Positions 21,101 to 30,407 of a DNA stretch of 64,000 bases are shown here, in pieces. Position numbers and translations under genes: made by a program. The stretch lies in the NCBI GenBank assembly GCA_021234535.1, contig CM037843.1:26222200-26286199 (forward strand). The letters are read 5' to 3'. Each line of letters opens with the position of its first letter. The stretch's first letter is position 1. The notes beneath the pieces are model-generated. The model saw nothing but the letters and a program-made list of their open reading frames with translations, was not told the origin of the DNA and did not search any database. The DNA comes from Stichopus chloronotus (lineage: Eukaryota > Echinodermata > Holothuroidea > Aspidochirotida > Stichopodidae).

Positions 21101-24007
21101 TAGGAAAAATAGGGAGGTTGGTAGTTTGTGACAGAAATGTTATACTATTGCAATGAGTTACCCAATACAGTAAGAGGAATTATCACATGCACATAGGAAG
21201 TGAAAATTGCCTTTGTTGTAGCCCTATTTCTGAGTATGGTGCAGTACCATGTACGTCATAATGTATATTCACATATAGCTGAGTGGCACATGCAAACTGA
21301 CAAAGCAACTTGGTACTGTATTGGTGTAATTAATTAGTACTCTACCGTTTTACTCTGACAGCTGTAATTGTAGACAATAATTTGATTTTAGAATACACTA
21401 CCTTTATTTATGGACAGTTTGTCAAATAAGTTTAGTACAGTCAACTGAATGTTTTGGCTATTTTCCAAAATGTTGCAAATGGGAACATTGGGAAAAAAAA
21501 TACTGTAAGAACAGAATAAGTAACCTAGAGGCTGGGTGATCTGGACAAAAACTGGGAGTCTCTTGGTGAAATCGGAAGAGTTGAATGAAAATATTCCCTA
21601 CACAAACAAGAAGCTGGAATTCCTCATATGTGGTCTGTTGTTACACGGTTACATGCTTGCCCCAAAACATGACTCCGTCCAGCTAAGCTGAACCACTGGC
21701 ACTGAAACAACTGGCATTGACAGCATCTCTGATGTTAAGTCATATGTTAGATGTCCAAATCTTATCAAAATGCTGCAGACACTTCTCCTCATTTTACCAA
21801 TGTGGTCCAATTAACTAACATGTCACAGTACACAGACTTTCAGCCACAAATATAGCTTCAATATGATGAAGATTAAGTAAGTCTGACCATTGCAGTGAAA
21901 CAATTCAATTACCATGTGTGGTTCCTGAGATATGAGCAGTTGAATTTGATAGATTTGTGACCGCAAGTTAATTTGAAGCAAGCAGGAATGGTGTCATCTC
22001 CCCACATCGATGAAGCATTTTCTGTTTTTCTTTGAACTTTACACCAAATTTAATACTTCAATATCTAGTGTTATCATAATGTGACTGCATGAGGGGTATG
22101 ATGGTTTTGCGACCTTCACATGACCAGCACCTAAGCTGACCACCTGTTGATTTCAGGATTAAAATAATCAATTCAGTAATGAAGAAAACAAAAGACTCTC
22201 CATCAGCGTGAGCAGAAGATGGCACTCCTGCTTGCTTCAAGTACAATGTAGGTATCAAAGGGGGTGACTTCAACCGATAATATCTAGAGAGCTACGCATA
22301 GGAACTGAATGGAAATATCACCAGAATGGCTAGGTTAACTTACTCTTGGACTCATCAAAGCTAAATTTGTGGCTGGATCATCCTTTTAAAAGGGGTCTAG
22401 GCAGCATAGCATAATATCAACAGGGTGACTACACATCAGTTGTAATTAAAATAATATGGTTCGGAAATTTTCAAAACCATTGAAATATGTTTCTTAGGTT
22501 TTTCATGATGATGTCCACATGTAGCATATGTTGGGTCTTTATACTATATTTTACTGATCACTTACAGCGTCAGGGGTATCACTCTTCAGTTGTGTAGTGT
22601 GCTTGGTGACTGATATCTTGCCTGTCGGAGTAGTTTGTTGGAGTAACTTGGAGAATCCTTTTTTTTGTTGCAAAGATGTATACTTCATGGGTGGCACCAT
22701 GTTACGCAAATCTCATCTTGACTGAAAAGACAGTGTGGGACACACGTTATATATCCACTCTGCTTATGTTTTGATTTTCTTGATTTGAAGCAGACAGTGA
22801 CGTGGATTTTGACCGTACCTTAATTGTAAAAACTTTTGAAAATCATGACAAACAAAATGTATTGAGAGACTTGCAACCAACGTCATTCAGGATGCCCTTC
22901 AACAAATAATGGAATTATCCATCGCATTGTGGTGACCCTGGTATGGGTTCTTGGATTAGGTATGTATGGGAGAGGCATGTATCATTGATGGTACCTGGTA
23001 CAAGAGATACACGTATAAAAAATCTGACACAATTTTCAAGTTTCATTTGCTTCCATCTTGGTAGTTTGGTAAGATTTATTGTTTTCTTTTTCTCGTTGTT
23101 TTTGATGAATATGTTTTACTGTCATTGCCTTCCAGGGGGATGGTTTAACGGAAGAGGACAAACCAACCAAGAATATAGTGGTGGAGGGAGAGGCAGACAC
23201 TTCAGAAATTACGATGGTGACAATGGAAGGGGAAACAGAAGGTTGAGGGGTCATAGGAACTACCATCGAGATGGAAGGTCTGGGTCAAATAGAGAATGGA
23301 ACAAAAACCGTATTAACATCCCTACTAGTGAAGGAGAAGAATGCCACTCTCCCCTTAGTAACCCAATGGACCAATGGGAACCCAGTGGTGGTGAGGACTG
23401 GGAGACCGCTGAGGATAAAATATTGGCAGAATCACCGTCAGCACCTGAGGGGGAACTTTGGCAACCCTCGCCCAATCAAGACCCACTTTCAGGGCCCATC
23501 GGCACATGGGAACCCCCCGTCGAAGAACGACAGTGGGAGGAAGACATGGAGAACAACAAAATGTCTGTCGGGGAAAAAGTCAAGCACTGGCAGAACTTTG
23601 GAGTCATAGCAGCAGTTCCTGTGGACAAGAGCAGCAACTGCGTCAGTCCCACAGAGTTGGTTTCATTGTCACCATTAGGGGAACTGATCTCTCAGGAGGG
23701 TGTTGGTGACATTGACTCTGGGGAATTGGCAAGCCACCTGGTGGACAATATTGTACTGGAGGATGAAGGAAGTGAGAACTTGAAAGCTAAAGAAGAATCA
23801 CATGATGCAAAGAAAGTGAAAAAGAAATTAGAACCCTTGATAATACCTAAAAGAGATGGCAATCCTGGCAGACCTACCACCCCTCCCTCAGCAGGGTCAC
23901 TAAAGACACCCACAGACCTCCAGTTGGACTGGTCGGTATCACCAGTGGACCCGCCTCTCAGCACAGTCCAAGAAGAATCAAATGTCTATCGCTTCCAGCC
24001 AACGTGA
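55..24007 (+). CDS. CCDC9: CCDC9/CCDC9B-like gene, 5'-partial, spliced (exons 55-195, 3732-3812, 4421-4642, 7588-7766, 23136-24007, plus at least one unplaced exon)
   Basis: Five exons read on the + strand encode about 496 residues of a CCDC9-family protein; human CCDC9 is about 530 residues, so only an N-terminal part is missing upstream. Order seen: an Arg-Gly repeat, a coiled-coil start (EEKRRQNID), a basic block followed by NWGGP, the signature MTASMTGKERRDYEQWK with WRREWD, then a long acidic, Trp-containing, RG-rich tail. The human family has the same order (EERRRQNIE, RNWGGP, MTLSMTGRERSEYLRWK, WRREWD). Human CCDC9 is annotated as a probable RNA-binding component of the exon junction complex; a similar nuclear mRNA role here is inference. 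Exons A to C have phase 0 at their junctions. Exon D ends with two spare bases and the last exon starts with two, so one or more exons totalling 3n+2 bases are missing from this model. Whether the gene predates the CCDC9/CCDC9B split cannot be decided here. Confidence 0.88.
196..3731 (+). other. Intron A-B of the CCDC9-like gene
   Basis: This 3.5-kb intron has donor GTTGGT and acceptor CTCCGCCAG. It hosts the Tigger/pogo-like element at 1337-2859. The remaining sequence is AT-rich, with only short chance open frames, and I see no exon in it. Confidence 0.75.
1337..2859. mobile_element. Tigger/pogo-like (Tc1-mariner superfamily) DNA transposon, apparently non-autonomous
   Basis: The left end reads CAGTTAAACCCCTGTTAATT and is preceded by TA at 1335-1336. 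The right end reads ACGGGGTTTTACTG and is followed by TA at 2860-2861. CAGT(T/A)AAACCCC ends with a TA target duplication are diagnostic of Tigger/pogo elements. The subterminal motif CCCCGTTTATCCGA is repeated at about 1361-1391 on the left. On the right it occurs in both orientations (about 2784-2816 and 2837-2855), so the right end can fold on itself. The element is 1523 bp, too short for a usual pogo transposase plus flanks, and no frame longer than about 80 codons exists inside. It is therefore a deleted derivative or a MITE-like copy. The well-kept ends suggest fairly recent insertion. Confidence 0.88.
3732..3812 (+). CDS. CCDC9: CCDC9-like exon B (coiled-coil start)
   Basis: This exon has 27 codons, phase 0 on both sides, between CTCCGCCAG and the consensus donor AGTCAG|GTAAGA. 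It encodes EYEEKRRQNIDLVEAEIRAM followed by REAYESQ. The corresponding human CCDC9 segment begins EWEERRRQNIEKMNEEMEKI, so the match is close in both sequence and spacing. The charge pattern and heptad-like spacing of I, L and M support the coiled coil that gives the family its name. The exon is short and fully coding. Confidence 0.9.
4205..4350. repeat. 73-bp tandem duplication in intron B-C
   Basis: Two head-to-tail copies (4205-4277 and 4278-4350) share long identical runs such as TATGACACAAGACTATTGG and differ at only a few bases. The duplication lies wholly in the 608-base intron between exons B and C, about 70 bases before the acceptor, and adds no coding sequence. Confidence 0.85.
4421..4642 (+). 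CDS. CCDC9: CCDC9-like exon C (Gly/Ala linker and NWGGP motif)
   Basis: This exon has 74 codons, phase 0 on both sides, ending at the strong donor CAGCAG|GTAAGG. It opens with a Gly/Ala-rich linker (KAAGGGGAAAA), then MYDPPSSGSFLYDRSRFGP, then DRREGRRR, NPHNWGGPTIEDV and a basic end RKGRQQQ. Human CCDC9 has the sequence FLDDPRRRSGP, then DRREESRRHGRNWGGPDFERV and a basic GRR tail in the same order, so the assignment is firm. The acceptor is ATAGCAG: both the TAG at 4417 and the CAG at 4420 could be used, which would add or drop one Gln. Exon B is 608 bases upstream and exon D 2.9 kb downstream. Confidence 0.92.
4643..7587 (+). other. Intron C-D of the CCDC9-like gene
   Basis: The 2.9-kb intron has donor GTAAGG and acceptor TCATCATTGCAG. 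It contains a degenerate AGCTTGGAG-type repeat field (4790-5470), A and T runs and some C-rich patches (about 6380-6620). A 77-codon frame at 5596-5829 is not supported by a consistent splice model. Confidence 0.75.
4790..5470. repeat. Degenerate minisatellite-like repeat field
   Basis: Variants of AGCTTGGAGGA/AGCTTGGAGAA and GAGGAGATTAAC recur at 10-30 base spacing between 4800 and 4950. A longer segment at about 4965-5060 (GTTGC..AAA..GTTGCCAT..CA) has a diverged second copy at about 5375-5470. The units are too diverged to fix one period by eye. Confidence 0.5.
7588..7766 (+). CDS. CCDC9: CCDC9-like exon D (MTxSMTGxER signature)
   Basis: The exon encodes YSGSQSKLEMTASMTGKERR, DYEQWKSDRERVDQQRLARH and a final segment GEWRREWDREKPSNPG. 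This is the best conserved block of the family: human CCDC9 has MTLSMTGRERSEYLRWKQER, IDQERLQRH and GQWRREWDAEK. The acceptor is TCATTGCAG and the donor CCCGG|GTATGC, leaving two spare bases (GG) of a Gly codon. The high charge and heptad spacing suggest helix or coiled coil. The codons for TGK contain a perfect-looking internal donor (ACCG|GTAAGG at 7633), but the conserved protein on both sides shows the full exon is used. Confidence 0.95.
9612..9644. repeat. (TTTA)n microsatellite
   Basis: About seven perfect TTTA units are followed by a T run, in the long intron of the CCDC9-like gene. Confidence 0.9.
10565..10760. other. GC-richer, CpG-containing patch inside the long intron
   Basis: This patch has many CpG and GCATG/ATGCATG steps (for example GGTCGACGGTGCCG) in an otherwise AT-rich intron. 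Two overlapping + strand frames (10570-10755 and 10590-10799) come with the composition. I recognise no protein and see no splice-site pair that joins it to the CCDC9-like frame. It could be an old inserted element or a regulatory patch. Confidence 0.35.
14685..14820. repeat. GGACAAT-type short repeats with inverted copy
   Basis: CCCGGACAATCC, CAGGACAGTTTCC, TTGGACAACTTCTCC and CAGACAATTGC follow one another at about 17-base spacing. An inverted partner, GGGGGAATTGTCCG, lies at about 14800. The arrangement resembles the remains of a small hairpin-forming transposon end. Confidence 0.4.
16412..17432. repeat. Diverged direct repeats in the long intron
   Basis: A block of about 120 bases starting GCAGAGAAATAATTAT occurs at about 16412-16531 and again at 17175-17295, sharing TAGCTCTTCTAGTCTGCA and CATTACATG. 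A second block, with CACCTAACAGTCT, TTAATCTGTAC and GTGAAAGGA, occurs at 17063-17165 and 17301-17432. The two blocks alternate in the later part, as in a small duplicated unit. Confidence 0.7.
19399..19448 (+). CDS. Candidate missing exon E of the CCDC9-like gene
   Basis: A strong acceptor (TTGTTTGTTCCCGCAG) is followed by a frame that continues exon D: the first T completes the Gly codon, then SSPPSQLKWYHHHRCP follows. Ending at CCTA|GTGATC gives a 50-base exon (3n+2), exactly the length class needed to bring exon F into frame. The acceptor is good, the donor is mediocre, and I know of no family motif in the peptide. The true missing exon may be elsewhere in the intron. Confidence 0.25.
20379..20438. 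repeat. 30-bp tandem duplication
   Basis: The unit CATGAGAGAGACTAAAAG.. ending GATGAAGAAAA occurs twice in a row (20379-20408 and 20409-20438) with one mismatch. A 13-bp pair, ATGTCTGCAAAAC, follows at 20537-20562. Confidence 0.9.
23136..24007 (+). CDS. CCDC9: CCDC9-like terminal coding exon F (RG-rich and acidic Trp-rich tail)
   Basis: After TGCCTTCCAG the frame runs 289 codons to TGA at 24005-24007. The first 60 residues are Gly/Arg/Asn/Tyr-rich (GGGRGRHFRNYDGDNGRG and similar), as in RGG-box RNA-binding regions. The middle is acidic and carries repeated tryptophan units: QWEPSGGEDWETAED, ELWQPS, TWEPPVEERQWEED. A Lys-rich stretch (KKVKKKLEPLIIPKRDG) and a Pro/Ser/Thr-rich end with LQLDWSVSP follow, and the chain ends YRFQPT. 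Human CCDC9 likewise ends in a long Glu/Pro-rich tail with isolated Trp residues (DRWETKEG, EEWED, SDWGEE), so composition and order fit although identity is low. The open frame starts at 22943, but its first 64 codons translate the intron end and pyrimidine tract and are excluded. AATAAA lies nine bases after the stop. Confidence 0.88.
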
Positions 24008-24015
24008 AATTACCA

Positions 24016-24021
24016 AATAAA
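24016..24021 (+). terminator. Poly(A) signal AATAAA next to the CCDC9-like stop codon
   Basis: A canonical AATAAA begins nine bases after the TGA. A T- and TTTTCTTTTG-containing stretch follows within 40 bases, as expected of a downstream element. If used, the 3'UTR would be only about 30-40 bases. Confidence 0.45.
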
Positions 24022-26879
24022 GTGAGCGGACTTCATTTCTTTAGTTTTTTCTTTTGAGCAGTTCCTCTGATGCTAGATCTATTCGACACACCAATACAGA
24101 GAACACTGGAGGTAGGTAAGACACAGTCTGTAAGAACAATGATAAATAACAGAAGGATGGTCTGTGGTATCTTGAGCAATGATGTATGACATAAGGATGG
24201 TCTGCAGCAGTAAGATCAATGAAAGAATAACCTCCACAAGTGAGAATACTCAACTTTTCTGTTTCGGTATTTTATATGCAGATGTTACCTTCTTCTCTAC
24301 CTGCTGTGTTCAGAGAAAACTGAGGTCTGTGAATTAAGCTTTCGCTGTTTTTTTTCGCTTTATTTTGATTCTGGAAGATGTTGAAGAATGTTTTGTTTTG
24401 CTGTGGTATGGATCTTATTTTATTCAACTTCACAGAAAATGAAGCATATCTGGGGAGATTTTAAAAATGACAAAAAAAAAAGAAGAAGTTATTTGGCCAT
24501 TTCAGCTGCTAGTGATACTAATCAATCCACACTCCTCCAGCTGACAGCTCTTCGCCATTTTGTGGTTGAAGCTGCTGTAATTATCAGTAGAGCCATTTTT
24601 CCCTCTCATTCTTAGTTTGTACTTTGTCCAAAAAATGTCATTACAATATGAAACACATTTTAAGTTTGTAACCTCAATTGCACAAACTTCCTATACTTTT
24701 GCATCTTTCCATTTTTTTTTTTTTTTCATTTTAGAAGATTGTCGAAGTTTCAGTGCATGTAAATACTCTTCAGGTATTTTTCTTTATATATTTCTGCAGT
24801 TAGTAACCAGGTACCTGGAATTTTTTAAGATTTTTTCTTCATTGTAATTTTTATGATTTGTATATAGGAATTGATTTGCAGCCAAAAATTGGGTCGAGGT
24901 TTCTCAGTCTGAGACTGCCGAGATGGTAGATTAGTGACGAGTCAGACGTGACGTCAGGGAAGACTTTGCCATTTTGTAACAAAAATGGATTTGGTGCTTC
25001 TCTGTCTTGTTTTTCCCATCGCAATTTGAGTGGTAATGGTTTTCACTTTTCAGAATGAAGTCGAGGTGAAAGCTGGCTACATAGAGGGGAGAGATAGCAA
25101 TATTTATAGCATGATAGTGGTTGGATTATGCAGATAGTGAAAGTAAAAATATGTTGCTGTGATTTACAGACTGATAGACACCAAGGACAACATGACCCTG
25201 TTGCAGTTTAACACAGAGAGATATCAATATTGGAAGAAACTGTACAAATGTGTACAAAAAGAAGTGAACAGCAAAAGGAGAACAAACTACTCTGCAGTAA
25301 CATTGTAATTTCTCCTGGTTGTACGGAGCAGTTGTCTACATTTGGTGACAAAATCGGGTGACTTGACAGTTTAAAGAAATGGACAGAATTAAAAAAAAAA
25401 TGAAAAGAAATTGTTGGTCAGAAGTTAAAAGCTTAAGATGATGCAAAAGTGGTATTAGGAATAGTGGGACGGTAGACTAGGTAGATAAGAGACAAATTTG
25501 AGATAAATGAAATGGTGAGATACCAGGAATATTTACTGGTGGGTATTGAGTTTATTTAAACCTAGATTTGTTTGGAGGTTTGACCTCTATTCTGTGATTG
25601 GAACACAGACCACTTCTTACATGGCCACAAAACTGAACCAATGCAGACACCCTGGTAGCATCTACCTTCAGAATAATTTCTCTTCAAATCAGATCATTGT
25701 GCTACAGGAGTTATTTTTTTCCAAGATTGTCACATACTTGCTGTCCATTGTTCTTTAGTGTGACTGTCTTTTCAAGTAACCTTGCCCTCATATGGAATGA
25801 ATGCATTGAAGCAGTATTAAGCACTGAAACAGTATGAATTCAACTTCAGATTGAGAAAACTAATAAAGTAAGATGGAGAATGTGAAAAAAAAAATTATAA
25901 AAAGGACACACACAATCAGAACAGCTTACCATATTTGTACTTGTATTCTTAAAATAAATAATGAGAAAATAATGAATCAAAAGAACATTATGTTGACATT
26001 GTTCAATAGTTAGAAGACAGATTAACAGTTTGTTTATTTAAAGGAAATAATGGAGTTAATTGAACCAAAATATGTAAGACATTTCTATTGTTGATGCTGT
26101 CATGAACAACATAAGTTTTTACACCTTGTGGGACAAAGTTTAGTGTTGTCATCTCTTCGATAGTTTAATTGGAGAAGTGGTAACAAATCTGTATGATCCT
26201 GAAAAGAGATACAGAATGTAAACCTGAGAGAACTGAAGGTGAAGGTGTAGATAGGATAGGGGTACAGTTAAAAAAGACTGTTTTGTTTTGGAAAACTTTC
26301 TGTCATATATAACAAAAAAAAAACGGTCGATGTAAAAAGAAAGCACAGGCTGTCTTTAAATTAAACCCTCTATCCGTCTGTGACAGTTTCAGGATAGTCT
26401 ATTATGTGCTAATGTATGTAATATCACGGATGTAATGTGTTTGAACAGAGTCATTTTTTTTCTAAATGACCAACTTTACATTCACAAGTAAAAGTGTACT
26501 GCAAGTTTTTTGAATGATTGGCTGCAGCTAAAGGCCTCTTGAGCTCTTATCGGTTGTATGTTTGACTTTGTCCTGCTTGGGCATGGATGTCTTTTAGCGA
26601 GATTTAAACTGGACTAGTAAACTGTTTATTGATAATAGGATTAGCAATCTAATCTGTAGGCATCCCTTTACACTGTGATATTATTGTAAATGAGGATGAA
26701 AAAAAAAACAGTTTAGAATTATGTCAAAGAAATACAAACAATCATGCAACCTATGCAATTTGTCAGTGAACATCAGTTCCGGATAATAAAATGTGACAGT
26801 ATTTGTTCTCAAAGTCACAGACAGGATTTGTGCAAAATGTTGTACATATAGAAAGTTATACAGTGCAGACTAGGTTCAA

Positions 26880-26985
26880 GTAATATGGTGAGCCCCACTT
26901 GACCTCTGTCACAGACAGCCATATGACTTCTGTCACAGCCAGTTGTATGACCTGTCACACCTCTGTAACAGACAAACCATTTCAA
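26880..26985. repeat. Degenerate tandem repeat around TGTCACAG
   Basis: TGACCTCTGTCACAGACAG, TGACTTCTGTCACAGCCAG, TGACCTGTCACACC and CTGTAACAGACA follow one another at about 25-30 base spacing in the probable 3'UTR region. Confidence 0.55.
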
Positions 26986-29900
26986 CTTTGAGTGTACTAT
27001 CATCATCATAATGACCATCATAAACCATTTACTGCTGACTGGACATTATGGAGATTTCATGTCACTGTTGTGATGTATTTTAGTTTGTCTTCAGTAGATG
27101 AATCTTCACTGCTGCTCACAGTGGTGAAAATGGGAGAATGTAAATGCAAAAACAAGGGGTTAGCATTTGAGGAACAATACAGGTTTTGACGAAAATGAGT
27201 GGATTGGATTTGAGAAATCAATGTGGGGGAAAATTGAGTTTCTTTGTCATGTCAAATTTGTGAAACTACCAGCAGGAGATTGTGTTATATGTGGTATCAG
27301 TGCATTCTTTGTGATAACTGGTTTTGAAGCATTAAAACTGCTACAGGTGATTTGTTTTTCTTAAGGGGGGGAAATTGTGAAATGTTCTCTTAAATAGAAA
27401 TCAGTTAGAAAAAAAAAAGAGTGGAACAAATTCAAACAATCTTCATAAAGTTTTTGTTGCTGAATTTAGATGTTGGAGAATTGTTGGCATCTTGTTCATG
27501 TGGCTAAAGATTTGAGGAACTGTCAGAGGGGACATATTTGTTTTATACCAAAAGTGCCTTGAGTAATGAGTATTGTAAAAACAATAGCAATGAATCAAGG
27601 ATAGATTGTTTTTTCAAGGTAAATTGCAAAATGTGTTTGGTTTGACATGAGGTGATTTCTGTAAGGAAATGTAACGTTTGATTGTTGAAAACCTATATTA
27701 GGCGACAAATTTTGACATTTTGATGTGATATTTGGACAAATCTTTTGTATGGACTGTATATTTATTTTACAATCTATGATGTTTCACTTACACACAGGTG
27801 ATCCTTCATGAAGGATTGTGATGTGTCACTTTTTCTTTTTCCTTATTGATATGATGTTATTTACTACATAAATCTTCACAAAATGTTTGAAGTAAACTTT
27901 TAAAGTATTTTCTTTTGTAGTGAGCTCCAGAAGAGTATATACTTATCAACAATGTTTCTATGATTATATTCATTACTTTCTGCTCATTCTTCAAACAGCC
28001 ATTAAACTGTTAAGTCTTTGTTTTTGCCTGTCTTTTATGTGATATTTTTTAAGGTACACACTTCATCCACAAATGATGAAAAAAAAAATGCATTTGTAAA
28101 GTGTAAAAATTTTTCTGAGCTAGTGAAATTCATGTTTCAAAACCAGGTGAACTGTGAACGTGGAATGTCATTGTTTTTCCCCTTCACTTTTGTAGTCTTT
28201 TACAAGGGAACAAAGAAGAAATATGTTTTGATCAAGTGTTGGAATTAAAGTGGTCATCTGATTGAGGGCATAACTATTGAGAAGTTTCAAGTTTTAGTCA
28301 CAAGTAATTGTAAGTAAAAATATCACAATGCCTAGTGCATGCATCTCTTAGTGCACATTTTACCCCACCCCACCATAGCATTCTTGTTTCATATTCGGCT
28401 TACATTTATTGAACATATTTGATGTGCCATGTTCAGAAAATGTTACAGAATATTGTTGACCTCCAAGATAATTGACAACCCCCAAGATTTTTGACATTTT
28501 GTTACAATCCGCTCTTCATGTCTCATCAATGTAAGTATTAGTAACATTTACACTCTGTATGTGAAAATTTTGATGTGGATGTTTTGGGTTACTTGAAGGA
28601 TAAATCATGGGATATTTTCCATGATTAGGTCAGCATTGTTTTTGTCTTTGCAATGCATACATTTCTCCACTGTATGGAAGGTTCATGTGTGGTGACAAAT
28701 GTTACACTCAATCTTTAAATGAGAAAGTTGAACAGTTTTGCGAAGGAATACAATCCAGAGGGTTAGTCCAGAGGGTATACAAAAGTTTGTTCTACGTAAA
28801 TAAGCATGCATGTATAGAATGCTACAGTTTGCAGCCATGGTTTTATTTCTGAGTACGTTGAACACTTTCATTTGAAGAGTGATTCATAAAGGCTCCTGAT
28901 CATAACTGACAACAGGAACCTAATTACAAGAATGCTCATTGGTTAAAAATGAACTTGATTGCATTTCCTTTGGTTTGGGGTTAGAATAAACTATTGTACA
29001 GGGAAGCTTTGTCCCTCAGTTGAGAATCTAATTATTGTTTTTCATGAAATGCAACCATCCACTGGTCGTTACTCTCCTTTTATACAAATAAGATGCAACA
29101 CACGCCAGTGTTTGTTTGCATATGAGAGAGTCTGCTCTACTTTTCATGTTTGTTGGAGTATCTTCCGATTGCCGATTAATGAAAGATCTTAGCTCTATTG
29201 ATATTCTCTATAATACTAAGGTAAGTGAACATTGACCCTCCTTGATCTTGCGCCATCCCCTTCTCACTCAGCAGATATTAAATTTTGGCCTGAAAACATA
29301 TTTATCTGCCATACGATCAAAGCTTGTGAATTAATTTTTTTACCAATGTACCTTCATGCAATGATTTCCAAATGTGGCTGTTCTAGTGCTGAACTCCTTA
29401 TGTCCTTGTTTTATTTTTCTCAAATGCCCTTTGAAGTACTAATTGTGTTGTTATGTTGCATATTCAAAGTTTCTGACATAAGGTATATTTTTAACAATAA
29501 CCCTTTCACATAGTGACCTGCCCAAAGTGACTGTTCAAGTACCAAACTTTTAAGTCCTTCTTTTATTTTCTTGAATGCTCTTTGAAGTAGTGGTTTTGTT
29601 TTTATGTTGCATGTTTATTCATGATTGCATGATATTTATTCATCAGTGTGCTCAGTTGACAGTGATTCCAAGCTATCATTTTTATGTCTCACTAGTCTTG
29701 AAGAAAAGAGCACTATGCACTGACTGAACAAATGGAAAACTAAAATACAAACTGAAAATGTTCTGGTAGTTTTCTGTGTCAGAATTCTAAAATATCTGTT
29801 AAATTCTTCCCATTTAGTGAATATTTTTTTCAGTTCCAGACTGAATATTATGTCCGATTGGTCATATAGTTTTTTCTTCAACTTTTATTTATCATCATAA

Positions 29901-30155
29901 TATTCTTGATGTGTACATTGTAACTTTTTTCATTCTTTGCTTATACTAGTTACTTTAAGCAACGTAAAGTGAAATTTGCATGTTTTGCAACAGTCATGTT
30001 ACACTTTAAGTTGCTTAAATTACCTCAGTCACCTGCTGTATCATACCATGATTCTTTTTTTTTTGTATAATTTTTTGTATAATTTACCATTTTCTTTTTT
30101 GTTTTTCATGCTATAAATTCACGGATAGAAAGCCAGCTGTATATTTTATCGATAC

Positions 30156-30163
30156 TGTAAATA
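30156..30163 (+). promoter_or_regulatory. Pumilio-type UGUAAAUA element
   Basis: TGTAAATA fits the PUF-family consensus UGUANAUA. It lies about 240 bases before the AATAAA at 30402, in the putative long 3'UTR. One 8-mer match in AT-rich DNA is weak evidence. Confidence 0.25.
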
Positions 30164-30401
30164 TTATTCACATTTGATCTTTGAAGAAATGGAGCATTTA
30201 TAACTATCGGAGAAGTGATGATGAGCACAGAAAATGTTATATTTTGCATAGTATATAATGGAAAATTTATGGTTTTATGAGGGACAATGAGTATTTTTAG
30301 ACAAGGATTGTGTCTTATGTCACTTAGTTTATCAAATAAGTTGTAAGTAAGCAAAGCATTATATTTTTCAAAACATGTCGTTCACTTATTGTAAAGCCAA
30401 C

Positions 30402-30407
30402 AATAAA
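30402..30407 (+). terminator. Distal poly(A) signal AATAAA
   Basis: AATAAA is followed by T-rich sequence; another AATAAA lies at 30526-30531. This is a candidate end of a long CCDC9-like 3'UTR. Confidence 0.3.

Larger units (their letters stand above)
7767..23135 (+). other. Long last intron(s) D-F of the CCDC9-like gene
   Basis: This 15.4-kb stretch has donor GTATGC and ends at CCTTCCAG. Because exon D leaves two bases and exon F brings two, it cannot be a single intron; at least one exon of length 3n+2 must lie inside. Contents seen: an (ATTT)n microsatellite at 9612-9644, a GC-richer patch at 10565-10760, duplicated blocks at 16.4-17.4 kb, a 30-bp tandem pair at 20379-20438, and several long A, T and G runs. 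No second gene is convincing. Confidence 0.6.

Noticed and set aside
22943..23135. Met-initiated 5' part of the open frame that contains exon F
   Set aside because: It translates the intron end and pyrimidine tract (Phe/Leu-rich) and lies before a good CCTTCCAG acceptor; family similarity begins only after it.
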